A stretch of 17,947 nt of DNA from Dissophora ornata (taxonomy: Eukaryota > Mortierellomycota > Mortierellomycetes > Mortierellales > Mortierellaceae), in contig MU617245.1 of assembly GCA_025201705.1 (NCBI GenBank), positions 1 to 17,947 of the forward strand. The letters run 5' to 3'. Under the pieces are notes generated by a model that made no database searches, was not told the DNA's origin, and worked only from the letters and a program-made list of their open reading frames with translations. The position numbers were made by a program, and so were the translations under genes. Of this stretch, positions 1-8,241 are shown one piece after another (the first letter of the stretch is position 1; every line of letters starts with the position of its first letter).

Positions 1-284
1 AAAAAAAAAAAACCGTAGACAGGTGACAAGAAACTCTGTTTTATTTTAGATAAGTCTTTCGAGATGAGTGCCCTATTTTTTTTTTCTATCTTTCGCCTCC
101 CCCTCTCTCAAATGGCCTGAGATTTAAGGAGCATGTTCCTGGAACAAGTAGCGGACGTGTATTAGTTTATCGTCAGTAGAGTTCGCATGCGAAAGAAAAG
201 GAAAAGAGAACAGACCGCGCCTTCCCTCTGCCCTGAGCGGATGCATTCCCGGTTCCAGTGTAGACACCAACATCAACATTCAAC

Positions 285-302
285 AGAGAGAGAGAGAGAG
301 AG
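285..302. repeat. (AG)9 dinucleotide microsatellite
   Basis: Nine uninterrupted AG units lie in a gene-free stretch. This is a simple repeat with no associated function visible. Confidence 0.9.
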
Positions 303-1340
303 TGCGCTGGATCCTCTTCTCCCTTTTTTAGATTAACCTCACAATACTCTGCCAACTATGACTTGTGCTGAGCTTCTCCCCCCCTTCATCCATTCGACCC
401 TTCCACACCACCCGTAGACGTGAAAGAAACATCGGCTTATCGGGATCGACTCGCAAATCCTTTATCCCCCCTATCGATAACGCGACAAGGTCTTTTTTAC
501 TCCCGCTTCTACGATGCCACATTCCTCATAGTGGGCTCTATCTAGAGATTGCTTGTTGCCCAAAGGCTCATAGCCGAGATTGCTAGCTCCTATGTAATCC
601 ATTTTACGGCCCATGCAATCCCCTTTCCTTTTCGCGAGGGGAACTCTTGCAGCGTCAGCATTGCATTGGTGGCGAAAAAAAAGGACTCAAGTCTGATTCC
701 AGTCCCTGCGACCAGCGTCCATTGGCTGGGTGTGGTTTCTTAGGAGGGGATAGTGCGAAACGATTTTTGATGAAAGGGTTTTCTGTCGGTCCGTCGGCTA
801 GTTTCTGAAAAAAAAAAAAAAAAGATCAAGGCCTTAGTGATTTTGTCTTTTGCAGAGTGCGCGCGCGTCCTCCCCCTTGCCCCACATTTGAAATGGGTCG
901 CAGTATGGGCTTAATACAACTCTGCTGAGCCGTGGAGATGAATGACGTTCATTTACCTTTGAGGGCGCGGTGTACCCCGGACAGTCGTACATGCTGATAG
1001 TGATAAATAAAAGTTCGCGATGTGTTACGCTTCGTTTCAACCCACCGCCAAAACTAGTTATCGACCTCAGCGCCTGCGGCGCTAATTAGTCGGATAGGGA
1101 AAAAAAATCTCAGTACTGCATCGTGAGTAAATGATGATGGCTGCAGTCACTTCACCATGTAATCTACTCCCTATACAGCGCCCCGATACGCTCTGCTTGC
1201 ATTTACTGTCTCACATCCTTGTTCCTTGTCCAATCTCAAAGTCCCTCTCGGCGACTTCCGATCTTTTGCATGTGCGGATAATAATTGGAACACAACCGGG
1301 GGGGTCACTGACATTTTCAGCACGGACTTGCTTGGGCATG

Positions 1341-1371
<31 letters not shown>

Positions 1372-1373
1372 AC
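1341..1373. repeat. GAGGGC hexamer repeat with GAC tail
   Basis: Four consecutive GAGGGC units are followed by three GAC triplets. In one plus-strand frame this reads as an acidic Glu-Gly run followed by Asp, but the surrounding frame has no other protein-like character, so I treat it as a simple repeat. Confidence 0.8.
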
Positions 1374-2546
1374 AGTATAGATAATACAGAGAAGCGGACC
1401 AATTTCCATAGCGTCCCGACCATTCTTATCACTGCATTCCTAAAGTTCTACAGCTATACTAGAATCCTATCTGGCGATCTGCCATTTGCACATCATGTTG
1501 TGTGTTTCTGTCGACCTGCCATCTTGCCCAACCAAGACATGCTAGGCGATTTATATGCTCTTAAACATATGCGGAACTGTCAAGTCTATAATCGAATCCT
1601 CTAATGCAACCCTTCGCTCTCTGCTTCAACCATGCATAGATAGAGGCAGGCGAAATTTTCGTCGACAGGACCCTGCTTTACAATAGTTGGGCACGACACT
1701 CGTACTGCTCCGTCAGATAGAGCACAAAAGCACAAATGTGACAAAAAATTCTCGACGTATCGTAGGCGCGGCTTTCATTCCACAGTGTATGCCACCTGTC
1801 TGTACTACTACTGCCTTACGTTCCTTTGTTCTTTGATTGTCACGGTTCCTCTTTTCAATATTTTTCGTCAATTGGTTCATTGGCGTAGCTTAAATTTTTT
1901 TAATAGTCTACTGTAGTAGAAAAAAAAAAAAAAAAAGAATATTGACCCCTTCACATTCACCGTGCCGCTGAGGATATTAAAAGATAAGGAAACCGCGCGT
2001 CTAAGAATCGCCACTAATCTAACGAGAAGACGACTAGCCACTCTTGATCCATGGGGGGAACAAGGAGACAAGGAGGCTCGTGGATGCAAAGGCCGAACTG
2101 TTGCGAACGAGTGCGATGGTGCGTGTAGTGCGTGTAGTGCACGCGCGCATCTGGGTGGTATTCTGGCTCCAGCCAACCGCATTGAAAAAAAAAAAACATC
2201 TCTCACAGTAGCTCTTGCATCAATCTCTCAGGATATCATCACGCGCGTCAAAAGGCATGAATAGGCACGTCGGAATTTGCTCAAAAGGAATTTGGTCCTG
2301 GTGTGTTATTGTTCTCGATAGTTGAACAAGCGGATGGTATGTTCAAGACAACCGAAATGAGCGCACTGAGGGCATCCAGGCATCTAGTGTTGGGAGGCGT
2401 GCGTGTGCAAAGAAGGAGGCGGGACGTGGACAATGGGGGATGGGCAGAATATCAGGAGTTGCGGTTCTCACTCTTTGGGTGCATCTTCGTGTGGTTTCTC
2501 TTTGCGGATTCGTAGAGTTTCCGTCGGCTATCAGCCATTTTGTGTC

Positions 2547-2623
2547 GCATTTGAGCAAAATGCGGTGCCTCGTTTCACATTTTCGCGCATTTCAACCTGT
2601 TTTCAAAATGCTTTGTCAAATGC
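2547..2623. promoter_or_regulatory. Cluster of five AAATGC/GCATTT hexamers
   Basis: GCATTT occurs at 2547-2552 and 2587-2592, and its complement AAATGC at 2558-2563, 2606-2611 and 2618-2623. The first two form an inverted pair around GAGCA. Five occurrences of one hexamer in 77 bases is far above chance for this base composition. The cluster is followed by a CT-rich stretch (about 2636-2707) and then by the protein relic at 2796, so it may be a remnant promoter. The factor is unknown, and the regulatory role is inference from density and position. Confidence 0.35.
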
Positions 2624-2796
2624 AGAGCAAACGACACCCCTTCTCCCTCTGTCTTTCCTTCGCCCACCTCTTACTCCCTGTATTCCACCCTTCCACTGTC
2701 CCTACCTCAGACACGCTGGCTTCAGAGACTCGTATTAATGTCCTCTATGAAATCAGGCAAGATGAGTAATCTGGGTATGCTGGTCACTCGAACTAC

Positions 2797-2877
2797 CTGA
2801 GCAACCTGAGCAGTCTAACCAATCTGACCATCCTGAACAATCTAAACAAGACGAGCAACACGAGCGAACTGAGCAAG
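2797..2877 (+). repeat. Degenerate 9-bp tandem repeat encoding a three-residue repeat
   Basis: Nine consecutive 9-base units follow the pattern CTGAGCAAC with substitutions. In the frame of the relic they read as three-residue units such as EQP, EQS, NQS, DHP, EQS, KQD, EQH, ERT and EQA. Substitutions keep Gln/Glu and hydrophilic residues and leave the frame open, suggesting the repeat was once translated. Confidence 0.7.
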
Positions 2878-2966
2878 CACCACAACGGGAACAGCCAGTG
2901 CATGAGAGCCATTCGACTTTGATGGATGTAAGCGCTCCAACCGAAGAAGAATATCATCAACACCGC

Positions 2967-2991
2967 AAAAAAAAAAAAAAAAAAAAAAAAA
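2967..2991 (+). repeat. 25-A homopolymer inside the coding relic
   Basis: An uninterrupted run of 25 A separates two protein-like frames of the relic. Twenty-six or twenty-three A would keep the frame open across it. Such a run is prone to both replication slippage and assembly error, so its true length is uncertain. Confidence 0.9.
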
Positions 2992-3739
2992 GCGTCCCGA
3001 GCACGCGGTGTCTTTCCTAATCAAAGCAGCTCTAGGAGGTGCGATTCTTAATGGCATCACTGATTCAGCTGGAGCAACAAAGTTACGACAAGCGCTCGAC
3101 TTTATGGAGGCTTGATCGTTTTCGTAAAGCTATCGAGGAATATATTGGCTGTTATAGCCTGGAAGATTGCCGGGTCATTGTCCAGCATGGCGTGGTTATA
3201 TTTCAGCAAAAAATTGTTGGCGATGACAATGGCTACATGTCTTTAGTAAACATCTTGGACGCGTCGCTCAAGACGGCATGCATAAGCGTTTCAATGACCT
3301 ACAAAGGCGAATGGACAGTGAAAAGAGGCACTTTTTGGTGGAACTGAAATTGGGCAGCTTATTTATGTACTTTTGACGAAGAAAACTCAATGGGTGGGGA
3401 AGAAGACAATATTGAAGAGGAAAACTACCGGTAGCATGAAACGAGCGCATGGATGTTGAAGATCAGACCGATGAAGAGGACTATAACGCAGGTAGTGGTA
3501 TCGTTTGAGCATAGGCATTTTCATGGCTCTTTCAAAAAAGGTCAGTGGTTTGGAGCATGTACACATATACTCGTTCCCGCTATCTTCACAGCCTCGGAGG
3601 AAGAGCTGCCAGGGTCCATTCGTGTCGTCTTCGATGGGCCAAGGGCCCCAGTGTTGTAATGCGCCTTCCTCTTCACCGAGACTTTTCGCACCCGCTGTTG
3701 AGATTATAGCTTGGTGTTTGAATATACCATAGGCACTTT

Positions 3740-5203
3740 CTAATTCATCTTATACAGAGGAAGACAAGTCACCTCAGATTCATCTTTCCTAGATTTCTCT
3801 GTGTCATTTTGGAAATAATCCATCGGACCAAGAGAACATTCGTTTAGTTTCTCTATCATAAGAGCAAACTTCGTTGGGTCGAGACACTCCCCGTCGCCAT
3901 CCACAGACACCATAGTCCGCAGGATCTCTTGGTTCCAATCCCACGCTGCTTTGTCTTTGCGCATCTCCTCAAGGCTTCTCTGTGCTTCGAGATGTCCCTG
4001 CTCTATGGCCCTAAGATACCATTTCTCTGCTTCCTCGTAATTCGACTTTGTACCCCTCCCATGATGGTACATGTATCCTAGACTGGCCTCCGCGTCCGCA
4101 TATCCTTGGGCAGCAGCTTTACTGTACCATTCGAGTGCCAGCGTGTCGTCCTTCAGAATAAATCCCTGGAAGTACATTTCGCCAAGAGAGTACTGTGCGC
4201 TTGCGTCATTGACTGATGCGGCCTTGCGATACCACTCCGCTGCCTTGATATATCGGCGCTGCGCAATCATCAAGTCACCAAGGTTGGACCAAGTTCGTTG
4301 ATTTCCTTGTTTTTCGGCCTTGAGATACCACATCTCGGCCGCGTCGTGGTCTATGTCGTGGTAGTGCACTCCCATAGTACATTGCGCCTCTGCGCAATTC
4401 ATGTTGGCGGCAAGTAGGTACCATTCCAGTGCCTCCTTTTCGTTCTCCACGACCTTTGTCCCAGTCCTGTACATGTGCCCAAGATGGTTAGCCACAACAC
4501 CATTCCCCTGGCGCGCCTTGCTCTTGAGTCTCTGCAGCCGTTCTTCTTTCGTTTTGCATTCTTCTAAGTCTTCTGAGGGAGCTTGCAAGATAGGACACTT
4601 CAGGGGTCTGCTCGTGGGTTCCCAGTGTTGGCAATGGACCATCCACTGCATGTAGTCCGCGGATCCCTCCCCCATTTCGTCCATGACCATTCCGAGGGCG
4701 TATATGTCTGACTGGAAAGAATATCGTGTTGGGTCTTCTAACAGCTCTGGTGCTATCCATTTCTTAATGAAATCCACATCGTCAGAGCCAAACCCGGCTA
4801 TCTTGGCGTCGAAATTCCAGGTCAGCAGGATATTAGATGTCCTAATTTTCCTGTGGATGAAGTTCAGACTCTGAAGGTACTCCAGCCCACCGCTGATCTG
4901 TTTCGCGATATCCTCCCTCCTATCACCAATATCCTCGATAGCATCGGCAAGAGTACCGCGATCTGCAAAGTCCATGACTTGCATGTTGCCATAATGGTGG
5001 TAGAACTGGATAATATTTGCATTCCTTATAGCCATGAGGTCGATATCTTGTGTACTTCCAGTAACCTCCTTTATGGCTACTTTCTGAACGCCACACTGTC
5101 CCTGGCGCACCTTTGCTCGCTCTGTCTGGCTGAAGCAAATGTACACTGGCGGGCCGGAGCAGAATGTGCACATGCGTGACATGAGGTTTGCTAGAAAAGG
5201 CAT
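3740..5203 (-). CDS. Sel1-repeat pseudokinase, MLKL-like active-site degeneration
   Basis: This 487-residue protein has an N-terminal kinase fold (about 25-205) and Sel1-like repeats (about 235-415). The repeats match the pattern EALEWYxxAAxxxxAEAQxxLGxxY. Kinase landmarks seen: a poor glycine loop (RQGQCGVQ, about 34-41); an intact VAIK with K45; HRKIRTSN at 117-124, where the catalytic Asp of HRD is Lys119; GFG at 137-139 in place of DFG; a very short activation segment before APE (151-153); and SDIYALG. Loss of both HRD and DFG aspartates predicts no phosphotransfer. Human MLKL likewise has HGKI and GFE at these places, which makes this look MLKL-like. Sel1 repeats are protein-interaction scaffolds. 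It lies on the same strand as, and 325 bases downstream of, the active kinase gene, and is probably its diverged paralogue. ATG 5203 is the first in frame. If the likely leader intron at 5191-5274 is spliced, the start is ATG 5182. The C-terminal 70 residues are unassigned. Confidence 0.85.
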   Translation of the reverse strand: MPFLANLMSRMCTFCSGPPVYICFSQTERAKVRQGQCGVQKVAIKEVTGSTQDIDLMAIRNANIIQFYHHYGNMQVMDFADRGTLADAIEDIGDRREDIAKQISGGLEYLQSLNFIHRKIRTSNILLTWNFDAKIAGFGSDDVDFIKKWIAPELLEDPTRYSFQSDIYALGMVMDEMGEGSADYMQWMVHCQHWEPTSRPLKCPILQAPSEDLEECKTKEERLQRLKSKARQGNGVVANHLGHMYRTGTKVVENEKEALEWYLLAANMNCAEAQCTMGVHYHDIDHDAAEMWYLKAEKQGNQRTWSNLGDLMIAQRRYIKAAEWYRKAASVNDASAQYSLGEMYFQGFILKDDTLALEWYSKAAAQGYADAEASLGYMYHHGRGTKSNYEEAEKWYLRAIEQGHLEAQRSLEEMRKDKAAWDWNQEILRTMVSVDGDGECLDPTKFALMIEKLNECSLGPMDYFQNDTEKSRKDESEVTCLPLYKMN

Positions 5204-5274
5204 CACACGTCATTAGATACAAAATCCAGCTTCCTCTCAAATAACGCTATTATGAAGGAAAGTAGACTACATAC
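5191..5274 (-). other. Probable intron in the leader of the Sel1 pseudokinase gene
   Basis: Read on the minus strand, GTATGT at 5274 is followed by TATCTAATGACG (branch-like CTAAT) and CCTTTTCTAG ending at 5191. This gives an 84-base intron, like others in the window. It removes the ATG at 5203 and leaves ATG 5182 in the same frame. No upstream ATG is seen in the preceding 100 bases, so the upstream exon is probably untranslated. Confidence 0.5.
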
Positions 5275-5528
5275 TTATTATGCGTCGTGAATCTTGGTTT
5301 AGACGGGCGGGGAGTTAAGCAGAGTAAATGGTGACAGGGAGGGAATGAGGAGGGGACCAGGATTCAGGGGAAGCGTAGGGTGTGTATTCAAGTCGCTGGG
5401 TACTGTAATGTTTTTATCCTAGTCAGAGGCGCAGTTGCGGGCGAAGCAGGGCTGTGGCGTAACATGATAAAGAAAACGACTCGGGGATTTATTACTTCTA
5501 CCTATTCTGTTGTGTCCACATGCAAACA
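5275..5528. other. Intergenic region between two minus-strand kinase genes
   Basis: No gene is seen. It contains the 3' flank of the upstream kinase gene, including a minus-strand AATAAA at 5488-5493, and the presumed promoter of the downstream pseudokinase gene. A GC-box-like GGGCGGGG lies at about 5305-5312. Confidence 0.5.
5488..5493 (-). terminator. Candidate poly(A) signal of the TKL-Sel1 kinase gene
   Basis: TTTATT on the plus strand is AATAAA on the minus strand, 36 bases beyond the stop codon of the kinase gene. The position is right, but the hexamer alone is weak evidence. Confidence 0.4.
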
Positions 5529-7295
5529 CTACATATCCCGCAGCAGGATATTGGCCTCACCCAGAGGGTGGCCTTGACTCAAAGCATCCTTCAAAATACG
5601 GTTACAGACTTGGACCTTCCCTCTACGATTTGCCTCAGACAGAGCAACGTACAATTCGATGACTGCATCTTGGGCTCCATGTCTCATCGCCTTCTTGTAC
5701 CAATCTATGGCCTTGTCCAAGTCCTTCGTCTCGCCTCGGCCATAGTGGTACATCGTACCGATTGCATACTCAGCTTCGCCATACTTCAGGTCGGCTGCCC
5801 GTTGGAACCACTCCTTGGCGGTAGTGTAGTTTGGTTCAACACCCCATCCTGAATAATACATATGGCCGATGTTATACTGCGCGATGCGATCCTCAGGAGC
5901 CTTCTTAAACCATTCCATCGCATCGGCATATTCCTTTTGGTTTCTGCAGATTATACCCATTCCAGTCACAGCGTTCATATATCCTTGATCCGCCGCCTTG
6001 CCAATCCACAATGCTCCTTCTCTGGGGTCTGGAGGCACACCATGGCCATAGTAGATCATCATACCAGACAGATACTGCCCAGCCGGATTTCCCGCCTTGG
6101 CGGCCTTGCGATACCACTCCAAGGCTTCAGCATGGAGGCCTACTTTGAAACACCCGAGCCCCATATGAACTTGTGACACGGAAAATCCACTCTTTGCGGC
6201 CTCGTGATGACATATGCGTGCCTCTCCTTCATTCTTCTCCACTCCATGGCCCTTGCTATACAAATTACCCAGGACATAGCGGGCAACTGGGTGAAGGCTG
6301 ACTTGTTGTGCGTAGTCCAGTGCTTCGTCGTAGAGTCCGGACTCATTGTAATGGAAAGCCATCGCGGCCTTTGCCTCCTCGCATCCTTTGTTGGCAGACT
6401 CTCTCCAGAACTCCACTGCAATGGGCCCGTCGTCCTTGAGAGTGTCTGGGTTTTTGAGGTACCTTAGCCGCAATTCGTTCAGGTCTTCGGCATGGGTATC
6501 CTCCTGCATGCTACGCTCTGCAGCTGGCACGGATTCGTCGAGAGTATCGCGGATATTGCTCACAACATCAGCATCACCCATTGCCAGCCGCATCATGTAT
6601 TCGACTGCCTGTTTCGAATCGCGTCCATACTTCATGATTGATATCGCTCTGGCGTCGGGTCTGCGCTCAGGTTCCAGACTCCAACAGTCTTGCATGATGC
6701 CCTGGTACTCCACTGGGACATCCTCTAGTCTCTCCTCCAAGACTTGGCTTCTGTTGCATGGCTCATCGCCGGACGCCATCTCCCACATGACGATCCCTAG
6801 AGCGTAGATATCGGACTTTGGCGAGTACGCGGTGGCATCTTGTAGCCATTCAGGCGCCATCCATCCCGGGGTTCCGGAGCACGGCGTTTTATCTTTGTTG
6901 TTCGTGACTACCCTCGCTGACCCGAAGTCGCAAAGCTTGACCACGAGGCTCCTGGTCAACAAAATATTGGGACTCTTGATGTCGCAGTGTACGATGCCCA
7001 GACTGTGTATGTAGGAAATCCCGTGGGCAATCTCGCCTGCAATCCTCTCTTTATGTTCCCATGGTAGCTTAGGGATGGCACTCTGGAGGTTTCCACCCTC
7101 GGCATCCTCCATGACAAGCTCAAGTTTCTCAATGGAGTAGGAGTAGTACTGAATGATATGTCTGTCGGTAAGATCCTTGACAATATCCACCTCCCGCAAA
7201 AACGACCTCTCCTGGCTTGGGTGGGGAGTCTTTATCCAGACTACCCGGCCCTCTCTTAGGCATCGAGTCACCTTTCCTTGCGTTCCTTTCTCCAT
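5529..7295 (-). CDS. TKL-type protein kinase with C-terminal Sel1 repeats, catalytically intact
   Basis: A 588-residue single-exon frame. The kinase domain spans about 1-225: GTQG (4-7) in the glycine loop; VWIK with K22; a possible helix-C Glu35; HCDIKSPN (103-110) with catalytic D105, K107 and N110; DFG at 123-125; TPGWMAPE (142-149); SDIYALG; and DCWxxxPxxRP near 203-213. These motifs match tyrosine-kinase-like (TKL/RIPK/MLK-like) Ser/Thr kinases, so it should phosphorylate proteins. Residues about 285-545 hold seven or so Sel1-like repeats (for example ALEWYRKAAKAG, AIDWYKKAMRHG), a likely partner-binding scaffold. ATG 7295 lies right at the glycine loop, so strand beta-1 and its first Gly (here Glu2) are missing. 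Either the domain is slightly truncated or an upstream exon exists that I cannot find. It is the only fully equipped kinase of the three neighbours. It is divergent from the MLKL-like gene at 8242 and upstream of the Sel1 pseudokinase. Confidence 0.9.
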   Translation of the reverse strand: MEKGTQGKVTRCLREGRVVWIKTPHPSQERSFLREVDIVKDLTDRHIIQYYSYSIEKLELVMEDAEGGNLQSAIPKLPWEHKERIAGEIAHGISYIHSLGIVHCDIKSPNILLTRSLVVKLCDFGSARVVTNNKDKTPCSGTPGWMAPEWLQDATAYSPKSDIYALGIVMWEMASGDEPCNRSQVLEERLEDVPVEYQGIMQDCWSLEPERRPDARAISIMKYGRDSKQAVEYMMRLAMGDADVVSNIRDTLDESVPAAERSMQEDTHAEDLNELRLRYLKNPDTLKDDGPIAVEFWRESANKGCEEAKAAMAFHYNESGLYDEALDYAQQVSLHPVARYVLGNLYSKGHGVEKNEGEARICHHEAAKSGFSVSQVHMGLGCFKVGLHAEALEWYRKAAKAGNPAGQYLSGMMIYYGHGVPPDPREGALWIGKAADQGYMNAVTGMGIICRNQKEYADAMEWFKKAPEDRIAQYNIGHMYYSGWGVEPNYTTAKEWFQRAADLKYGEAEYAIGTMYHYGRGETKDLDKAIDWYKKAMRHGAQDAVIELYVALSEANRRGKVQVCNRILKDALSQGHPLGEANILLRDM

Positions 7296-7398
7296 ATTTT
7301 GGTCCTGAGGTGTCGCTTGAGAGTGTTGAAGGAAATGAGATGCTACAAAACAGAGATTCGACGCTTTGAGGGACTCTTACGTTAAGGAATGGTTAGCA

Positions 7399-7867
7399 AA
7401 CTCGGTGTATCAGTTCACAAAAGTCGACAGTTCCTCAGAAGAAACACAGCCTCGCATTTCACTTCGCCATTATTCCTCGTCTACTCTTTCGAATGTCTCC
7501 TGCGGTAAGGGGTAGTTTTGGCCAACTCGGTGTAACAGTTCACAAAAGTCGACAGTTCCTCAGAAGAAACACAGCCTCGCATTTCACTTCGCCATTATTC
7601 CTCGTCTACTCTTTCGAATGTCTCCTGCGGTAAGGGGTAGTTTTGGCCAACTCGGTGTAACAGTTCACTGAAGTCGACAGTTCATCAACCTCGCATATCA
7701 CTTCGCCATTATCCTTCATCTACTCTTTCGAATACCTGCAACGGCAAAGGGTAGTTTTGGCCAACTCGGTGTGACAGTTCACTAAAGTTGACAGTTCCTC
7801 GGAAGAAACACAACCTCGCACATGACTTCAGTTTTAAACCACTTCGACCATGCCATTATCCCTCATC
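7399..7867. repeat. 125-bp tandem repeat array, about 3.5 copies
   Basis: Units begin with AACTCGGTGT at 7399, 7524, 7649 and 7763. Units one and two are 125 bases long and nearly identical. Unit three is 114 bases, with a deletion where the others read GAAGAAACACAG. Unit four diverges after about 100 bases. Conserved blocks include GTCGACAGTTCCTCAGAAGA, CTCGCATTTCACTTCGCCAT and GGTAGTTTTGGCC. Near-identity of the first two indicates recent duplication. Confidence 0.92.
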
Positions 7868-8073
7868 TACTGTAACAGTAACAGAGAGGATCAAGAGGGA
7901 CAGTGGTGGAGACAAGGATCTTAGGAAGAGACAATAACGAGTGCCGTTTATTGTACAGGAGAGTAGGGGTATTTGTATGTATAGTCTACAGAGAGGGGGG
8001 CGCGGTTAATGGAGGGTGGTTAATAGAGGCGCAGTGGATATGCAGCGGGGCGAGGTGACAATCCTGTTGTATG
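7868..8073. other. About 200-bp segment interrupting the repeat series
   Basis: The repeat similarity stops at about 7868 and resumes at 8078. The sequence between is purine-rich and unlike the repeats. It contains a small inverted repeat, ACAATAA ... TTATTGT (7931-7955), and begins with GTAACAGTAACAG. It could be a non-autonomous element insertion, but convincing terminal inverted repeats or target duplications are not visible. Confidence 0.3.
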
Positions 8074-8077
8074 TATG

Positions 8078-8180
8078 GACAGTTCTTCGAAAGAAGTACA
8101 CTCTCGTATATAACCTCGGTTTTCTCCACTATCTGAACGCTTCTCAATACTGCATTCATCCCTCAGCACCTCGTTTCCAC
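8078..8180 (+). repeat. Diverged fifth copy of the 125-bp repeat in the 5' leader of the MLKL-like gene
   Basis: Starting at GACAGTTCTTCGAAAGAA this segment aligns with unit four of the array (GACAGTTCCTCGGAAGAA at 7790). The match continues through ACA..CTCG, TC.GTTTT, CCAC and CATCCCTCA with substitutions and small gaps. It ends about 60 bases before the ATG at 8242, so the array is likely to have arisen by duplication of promoter or leader sequence of this gene. Confidence 0.6.
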
Positions 8181-8241
8181 TACAAACAAAAACGTCTTTT
8201 GTTGAACCTAACACTTGAAACTTCTTCACTGCACAAGTAAG

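Larger units (their letters stand above)
1..2760. other. Long stretch with no supportable gene
   Basis: I see no convincing gene on either strand. Open frames here are short, lack recognisable domains, and overlap A-tracts or simple repeats. What is present: A homopolymers at 1-12, 675-682, 808-823, 1920-1936 and 2185-2196; an (AG)9 run at 285-302; four GAGGGC hexamers at 1341-1364 followed by GAC triplets; a GTGCGTGTA duplication near 2119-2138; and a cluster of AAATGC/GCATTT hexamers at 2547-2623. The longest open frame (1131-1604, plus) encodes a peptide whose only notable part is the translated GAGGGC repeat. A small spliced gene or a noncoding RNA cannot be excluded. Confidence 0.6.
2796..3659 (+). 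pseudogene. Decayed protein-coding relic with repeated frame changes
   Basis: I do not recognise the family. Stretches that read as real protein occupy alternating frames. Positions 2796-2966 encode a Gln/Glu/Pro-rich triplet repeat and then APTEEEYHQHR, leading into poly-Lys from 25 A (2967-2991). After that tract the sensible frame is a different one (2990-3115, including EHAVSFLIKAALGGAILNG). It shifts again for 3114-3270 (LDRFRKAIEEYIGCYSLEDC), back at 3272-3376 (GMHKRFNDLQRRMDSEKRHF), then to an acidic stretch at 3375-3434 (DEENSMGGEEDNIEEENYR), and again at 3440-3508 (MDVEDQTDEEDYN). A last open part runs to a stop at 3657-3659. No donor/acceptor pairs explain these switches, so I read this as a pseudogene, probably a charged, perhaps nuclear protein. 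Sequencing error at the A-tract could account for the first shift only. Confidence 0.55.
7296..8241. promoter_or_regulatory. Divergent intergenic region with repeat array, shared upstream region of two kinase genes
   Basis: The two flanking genes start at its ends and point away from each other, so both promoters must lie here. About half the interval is tandem repeat (7399 to about 7867). A segment of about 200 bases (about 7868-8073) of different character follows, and a diverged repeat copy sits in the leader of the plus-strand gene. I see no clear TATA box. No open frame of note is present. Confidence 0.6.

Noticed and set aside
1131..1604. 157-codon open frame on the plus strand
   Set aside because: It has no domain, no promoter signals, and its only striking part is the translated GAGGGC repeat. 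Composition looks like noncoding sequence.
1877..2206. 109-codon minus-strand open frame
   Set aside because: It contains a Phe run from an A-tract read in reverse and Arg/Leu-rich sequence typical of chance frames.
1..2991. A-tracts as poly(A) tails of retrotransposed copies
   Set aside because: No recognisable retrotransposon or mRNA-like sequence precedes the tracts, and no target-site duplications are visible around them.
7343..7380. Possible 38-base intron in the leader of the TKL-Sel1 kinase (GTAAGAG to TTTTGTAG, minus strand)
   Set aside because: It is much shorter than every other intron here and has no branch-like site, and the upstream sequence offers no ATG.
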